From a bacterium (GTDB lineage: Bacteria > Ratteibacteria > UBA8468 > B48-G9 > DTJG01), in contig JAKPDB010000143.1 in the NCBI GenBank assembly GCA_029552985.1, positions 1 to 32,034 on the forward strand: a stretch of 32,034 nt of DNA, read 5' to 3'. Numbering within the stretch: position 1 is the first letter of the stretch; each line of letters begins with the position of its first letter. The position numbers were made by a program, and so were the translations under genes. The notes under the pieces were generated by a model. It was given only the letters and a program-made list of their open reading frames with translations, was not told the origin of the DNA and ran no database searches. Below, in pieces: positions 28,170 through 32,034 of this stretch.

Positions 28170-28734
28170 ATCTGAGGACAAAGCACGGGAACAGGCATTG
28201 AAACTTTCAAGAGAAGTTACACGATATTCTGCCCGCGCAATAAAAAAAATGCATCAGGGAGATTTCGAAGAAAGCAAAAACCTTCTCGAGCAGGCGATGT
28301 CGTCCATTGTTGCAGCGAAAAAAATTCTTGTGAAGTTTCCTGAAATTTTGTATGCTGGGTTTGTACATAATGCTGAAAAAGAATTGATTGAGGCACTTGT
28401 GTTTTACAGAATTGTTAAGGAAAATAGTTTATTTGTTCCTGACTTTGATGTCTTTGACAGAATCAGTTATTTACATGGACTTGCAGAGGCGATGGGTGAA
28501 TTAAGAAGGCACATTCTTGACCAGATGAGGCAGGATCACACATCCAATATGGAACAGTTTCTTTCTTTGATGGATGAAGTGTATTACTTTACAAGTTCTT
28601 TTGACTATCCTGATATGATTACTCGTGGATTAAGAAGGGTTGTTGATGTCCTCAGGACAATTGTTGAAAAAACAAGAGCTGATATTACACTTGTTGTACA
28701 GCAAAAAAAGTTTGAAAAGAAGCTGGAAAACTGA
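28102..28734 (+). CDS. Translin (TSN/TRAX) family protein
   Basis: AEKELIEALVFYRIVKENSLF, YLHGLAEAMGELRRHILDQM, FLSLMDEVYYFTSSFDYPDMITRGLRRVVDVLRTIVEKTRADITLVVQ co-linear with remembered TRAX segments (LQEYVEAVSFQHFI, YLLGVADLTGELMR, FLRQVYDGFSFI); GGAGG SD before ATG. Confidence 0.82.
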   Translation: MKVTTRKQNILENLEKDIRNFFESEDKAREQALKLSREVTRYSARAIKKMHQGDFEESKNLLEQAMSSIVAAKKILVKFPEILYAGFVHNAEKELIEALVFYRIVKENSLFVPDFDVFDRISYLHGLAEAMGELRRHILDQMRQDHTSNMEQFLSLMDEVYYFTSSFDYPDMITRGLRRVVDVLRTIVEKTRADITLVVQQKKFEKKLEN

Positions 28735-29519
28735 TGAATTACTCGCATCTGCCCTATTATATTTCTTTTGACGAAATTCCTGTTTTCAACTTTTGTACAA
28801 CACGCTCTGGCGGTTTATCCACATGGCCCTTTGAAACTTGCAATCTTGGTTTCAATACTGATGATAGTTTTGAAAAAGTGAGAGAAAACAGGGTCCTGAC
28901 AGCAGCCAGGTTGGGAATATCACCAGATAGATTTTTATTATTGAAACAGGTTCATAGCGATATCATCCACCATATAGGCAGGCGACATTGTGGAAAATTT
29001 CTTGATACGGAAATTATTGAAGGCGATGGAATGTTCACTGAATATGAAGGACTGACTCTCGCTGTAACTCTTGCTGACTGTGTTGGCATTGTACTTTATG
29101 AACCAGTAAGACATGTGGCAGGAGTGTGTCATAGCGGATGGAAGGGATGCGATCTTAATATCTGTGGAAAACTTGTGGATAAGATGGCTGAAACCTGTGG
29201 ATGTGATAGTGGAAAAATCATCGCAGGCATCAGCCCTGCGATATGTAAGAACTGTTACAATGTTGGCAGTGAAATAATCCAGAAATTTTCAGACAAATAC
29301 CGGGATTTTATTTCAGAACACAAGGATGGATGGCATCTTGATTTAGAAGGTATTGTGGTTTCTCAGTTGATTGAGAAAGGCGTAAAAAAAGAAAACATAC
29401 TTATCAGTAGAATTTGCACATACGAAAACACTCACGTATTTTATTCACACAGGGCAGAAAAAAACACAGGAAGATTTATTTTTGGAATTCATCTTACAAC
29501 AGGGAGCCAGCATGAATAA
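28734..29519 (+). CDS. pgeF: Peptidoglycan editing factor PgeF / YfiH (multicopper polyphenol oxidase-like) family
   Basis: TTRSGGLSTWPFETCNLGFNTDD, LLKQVHSDI, DGMFTEYEGLTLAVTLADCVGIVLYEP, VCHSGWKG; TGATG overlap with upstream gene. Confidence 0.92.
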   Translation: MNYSHLPYYISFDEIPVFNFCTTRSGGLSTWPFETCNLGFNTDDSFEKVRENRVLTAARLGISPDRFLLLKQVHSDIIHHIGRRHCGKFLDTEIIEGDGMFTEYEGLTLAVTLADCVGIVLYEPVRHVAGVCHSGWKGCDLNICGKLVDKMAETCGCDSGKIIAGISPAICKNCYNVGSEIIQKFSDKYRDFISEHKDGWHLDLEGIVVSQLIEKGVKKENILISRICTYENTHVFYSHRAEKNTGRFIFGIHLTTGSQHE

Positions 29520-30879
29520 TGAGTTTTTTGTTCGCAGTAAACCAGCCATTGCTATAAGAGGGATACATCTTGACTTAAAAGGACTTCCACCTACATCTGG
29601 ACGTCTTTTTGAACTACTGGAAATCCTTGCTGAAGCCAGGATAAATTGTATTGTTGTTGAATGGGAGGACATGTATCCATGGAAAACTTATCCAGAACTA
29701 AAAAATGAAACCGCCTATACTGAAAGCACTGTGAAAAAATTTGTTTCAAAGGCAGCATCTTTGGGCATTGAAGTAATTCCACTTGTGCAGAGTTTCGGAC
29801 ACATGGAAAATGTCCTTTCAAAAAGACGGTTCAAACACCTGCGAGAGATTCCTGATAATGTCAGTGATCTTTGTCCTTTGAAAACTGATTCCAGGGATAT
29901 TGTTTTACAGATGATAAAAGATGTGCTTTTAACCCATACCGGCATCAAACACTTTCATCTTGGCGGTGACGAGGTCTGGTCTTTTGGTAGTTGCTCTGCC
30001 TGTAAAAAATTTATTGAAAAACATGGTAAAGCATCACTCTATCTTTATCATCTGGAACCTTTGTTGCAATTTCTCAATGAAAGAGACATCAGACCGATTA
30101 TATGGGACGATATGATAAGAACTTGGAACATATCTGAGGTAAAAAAAATTGGCAAACAGGCAGATTTAATGTGCTGGAGTTATGGAATAGACCCATTCAA
30201 ATTTGTCACCAGAGAAACGATTGATAAATTTATGAATGCTGGCTGCAATCTCTGGGCAGCTTCTGCATTCAAGGGCGCAGATGGTGCTTATGTTGATATC
30301 CCATACGTTCAGGCAAGAATAGCCAATATGCTTGCCTGGGTAAAATGTGCGGAAACGATAAAAATGAAGGGAGTTGTTGCAACTGGATGGAGCAGATATA
30401 ATACCTTTGTAAGCCCATGCGAAGGGCTTGAAGCAAGTTTGGATACCCTTGTGCTTGCTGGAAAAATCGCATGGGATAGCAAGATACCTGACGATATCTC
30501 TGAATGGGTAGATGGTTTCCTTAAATTCTGCGAGAAAAAGGGTATAAGAACAGCTCATTTTTCAGAATGCAGAAGATTGTCAGAACAACTTCAAAACCTG
30601 CGTAATTCAGCATTTGCTTGTGCAAGAAATTTTCTTCAGCAGGCACATCTCGCAGGAGAACCAGAAAGAATAAATCCCTTCAGGACAAAAGATGCAAAAA
30701 GGCATCTTCTTGAGTCCTTAAAAAATGTACGAAAGGTTGCGAAGCAATGGGAAAAAGTCCACAGAACCCTTGTGCCTTCGATATGGCTAAAAAAATACAC
30801 ACTTTCAAGAATAGAACCAGTGAAAAAATTGATTGACATTGTTTATAGAAAATCGTCTTCAAGCAAATTGCAATTTTGA
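29512..30879 (+). CDS. Glycoside hydrolase family 20-like protein
   Basis: AIRGIHLDLKG, VIPLVQSFGHMENVLS, HFHLGGDEVWSFGSC (H-x-G-G-D-E), IIWDDMIRTW; AGGGAG SD before ATG at 29512. Confidence 0.8.
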   Translation: MNNEFFVRSKPAIAIRGIHLDLKGLPPTSGRLFELLEILAEARINCIVVEWEDMYPWKTYPELKNETAYTESTVKKFVSKAASLGIEVIPLVQSFGHMENVLSKRRFKHLREIPDNVSDLCPLKTDSRDIVLQMIKDVLLTHTGIKHFHLGGDEVWSFGSCSACKKFIEKHGKASLYLYHLEPLLQFLNERDIRPIIWDDMIRTWNISEVKKIGKQADLMCWSYGIDPFKFVTRETIDKFMNAGCNLWAASAFKGADGAYVDIPYVQARIANMLAWVKCAETIKMKGVVATGWSRYNTFVSPCEGLEASLDTLVLAGKIAWDSKIPDDISEWVDGFLKFCEKKGIRTAHFSECRRLSEQLQNLRNSAFACARNFLQQAHLAGEPERINPFRTKDAKRHLLESLKNVRKVAKQWEKVHRTLVPSIWLKKYTLSRIEPVKKLIDIVYRKSSSSKLQF

Positions 30880-30905
30880 CACCTGACTGGCTATTCAAGT
30901 AAAAT
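30876..30905 (+). promoter_or_regulatory. Candidate sigma70 promoter for the small basic ORF / tRNA-Ser unit
   Basis: TTGACA (30876-30881), 18 nt, TAAAAT (30900-30905), overlapping the end of the GH20-like CDS. Confidence 0.5.
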
Positions 30906-30940
30906 ATTCCTTATAAAAATGCGTTTTACAGGAGGTATGG

Positions 30941-31138
30941 ATGAAGAAACAGCAGCGGCTTTTAAGAAAGTATTATCACAGAAAAATGAAGGCAGCAAGA
31001 AAACAATTACAGGAATTTGAGCAGGGAAATCGTCCCTTTGAAAAACTCAATCGCAGGGCAAAAAAACTTCTTCAAAAACGAATTAAAGCCGGCTATGAAT
31101 TACCGGCAAGACTCTTCATAAGACATTCCACCCAGTAA
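30941..31138 (+). CDS. Small highly basic protein of unknown function (65 aa)
   Basis: MKKQQRLLRKYYHRKMKAARKQLQEFEQGNRPFEKLNRRAKKLLQKRIKAGYELPARLFIRHSTQ; AGGAGG SD 5 nt before ATG and upstream promoter-like sequence. Confidence 0.7.
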   Translation: MKKQQRLLRKYYHRKMKAARKQLQEFEQGNRPFEKLNRRAKKLLQKRIKAGYELPARLFIRHSTQ

Positions 31139-31149
31139 TTCTTTGTTCT

Positions 31150-31239
31150 GGAGGGGTCGCATAGTGGCCGAGTGCGCACGCTTGGAAAGCGTGTTCTCGA
31201 GAAATCGGGACGTGGGTTCGAATCCCACCCCCTCCGCCA
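31150..31239 (+). tRNA. tRNA-Ser(GGA), long variable arm, CCA encoded
   Basis: Acceptor GGAGGGG/CCCCTCC, anticodon arm CACGC-TTGGAAA-GCGTG, T arm GTGGG-TTCGAAT-CCCAC, G discriminator + CCA (31237-31239). Confidence 0.97.
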
Positions 31240-31271
31240 ATATTCAATTTCTGTGTTTTTGAGGGTTCTTG

Positions 31272-31316
31272 CCTTGCCCTCGTTTTGCTCGGGCTCGGCA
31301 GAAGCAAGGATTTTAT
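31272..31316 (+). terminator. Possible terminator downstream of tRNA-Ser
   Basis: CCTTGC (31272-31277) pairs with GCAAGG (31304-31309), followed by ATTTTAT; imperfect loop and weak U-tract. Confidence 0.35.
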
Positions 31317-31361
31317 AGGGATTTTTGAAATTAAAAAACAATTTCTGCCCGCTCAAAAGAA

Positions 31362-31473
31362 AGTTCGAACCAATCTTTTTTAGAAAATCGCGATCCTGTT
31401 CGGGATTTCCTTGCAAAGCGATAATTTCAGCTTGTTTTTACGGAGTTTATGAATCGGGCGGCGAGTTCGAACC
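31362..31473. repeat. 10-bp direct repeat AGTTCGAACC (31362-31371 and 31464-31473), each with the GTTCGAAC palindrome
   Basis: Exact copies 102 bp apart, downstream of tRNA-Ser; resemble a T-arm sequence. Confidence 0.5.
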
Positions 31474-31485
31474 GATTATCGCTTT
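31415..31485. repeat. 11-bp inverted repeat AAAGCGATAAT / ATTATCGCTTT
   Basis: 31415-31425 and 31475-31485, followed by TTT; 49-nt interior. Confidence 0.55.
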
Positions 31486-31614
31486 TTTGCTCAAAAGCGT
31501 TGAGTTTGTTTTTCAAAAGCTGTTTTTGATTGACTATTTTTGAATTCTTGTTTATCATTATAATAGAAAAACAAAAAAGTTTATAATTTATTCTATATAC
31601 TATAATGTTAAACA

Positions 31615-31827
31615 ATGATTATGGAAATGTCAAATAAAATCTCTGAAAATCTAAAGAAATTAAGGCAGAAAAAGGGCTATTCTTTAGAAAAAGTGGCTCG
31701 CCTTGCTAATTTGTCGCTTAATACAATTGTAAAAATAGAGAATGGAGTTAATAAAAATCCTACAATAGAAACATTAACAAAAATCGCCAAAGCATTAGAG
31801 GTTGGCGTAGATGATTTAATAAAATAA
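31615..31827 (+). CDS. XRE-family helix-turn-helix regulator (possible R-M controller)
   Basis: ISENLKKLRQKKGYSLEKVARLANLSLNTIVKIENGVNKNPTIETLTKIAKALEVGVDDLIK; exact start Met unclear (31615 or an internal ATG). Confidence 0.9.
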   Translation: MIMEMSNKISENLKKLRQKKGYSLEKVARLANLSLNTIVKIENGVNKNPTIETLTKIAKALEVGVDDLIK

Positions 31828-31831
31828 AATT

Positions 31832-32034
31832 ATGGAAAATTTATTAAACAATTTAAAATCATTACTTCAAAAAGATGAGCGACTTGTAAGTGAAGGCGAG
31901 ATCTTAAAGAATAAAATTATTGAGCTTGCTTTAAAATTGGATAGGGATTTAATAAAACTTCTTTTGTCCCACGAAAAGATGAAAGAGGTATTTTTTGTTG
32001 AAGTAGATGGGACGCTTATTTTTGACAAAGATAA
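31832..32034 (+). CDS. N-terminus of a probable type III restriction-modification DNA methyltransferase (Mod), truncated by window edge
   Basis: Open frame MENLLNNLKSLLQKDERLVSEGEILKNKIIELALKLDRDLIKLLLSHEKMKEVFFVEVDGTLIFDKD..., resembling the N-terminus of Mod adenine methyltransferases; not in ORF track as it has no stop. Confidence 0.65.
   Translation, partial: MENLLNNLKSLLQKDERLVSEGEILKNKIIELALKLDRDLIKLLLSHEKMKEVFFVEVDGTLIFDKD

Noticed and set aside
31093-31416. Minus-strand ORF containing ...WRRGWDSNPRPDFSRTRFPSVRTRPLCDPS...
   Set aside because: It is the antisense translation of the tRNA-Ser gene, a well-known source of spurious GWDSNPR-type proteins.
31325-31543. 72 aa + strand ORF between tRNA-Ser and the XRE gene
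   Set aside because: No SD, no recognisable domain, and it overlaps the inverted and direct repeats; more likely non-coding or decayed.
1-32034. CRISPR arrays, transposases, IS ends, rRNA
   Set aside because: No regularly spaced repeats, transposase-like proteins or rRNA sequence found on reading both strands.

Overview
Window from an unidentified, apparently anaerobic bacterium. I read it as five blocks. (1) 1-7.1 kb: the tail of a + strand CDS converges on a minus-strand run: URO-D-like protein, TIM-barrel isomerase, HgdC-type ATPase activator, single-subunit HgdB/double-cubane-like protein, NapH-type membrane Fe-S protein, and two exported proteins. (2) 7.3-17.1 kb, + strand: glycosidase-like protein, flavodoxin, ileS, carA, and carB split into two ORFs. 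(3) 17.1-27.6 kb: nitrogen-assimilation locus with a GAF-ANTAR regulator, a stand-alone FMN glutamate synthase-like protein, two glnA genes, and a glutamate synthase broken into five polypeptides. (4) 27.6-31.2 kb: YacP-like NYN protein overlapping a translin-family protein, PgeF, GH20-like protein, a small basic ORF and tRNA-Ser(GGA). (5) After the tRNA: an AT-rich stretch with an XRE regulator and the start of a probable type III Mod methyltransferase. The strongest non-coding signal is two leader RNAs downstream of the GAF-ANTAR gene. Together they hold six hairpins with C-G-closed hexaloops, each with a purine at position 1 and G at position 4. In the first leader the second hairpin shares its 3' arm with a 12-bp intrinsic terminator, which is the expected layout for ANTAR antitermination. 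All family calls come from reading motifs; no database search was run.
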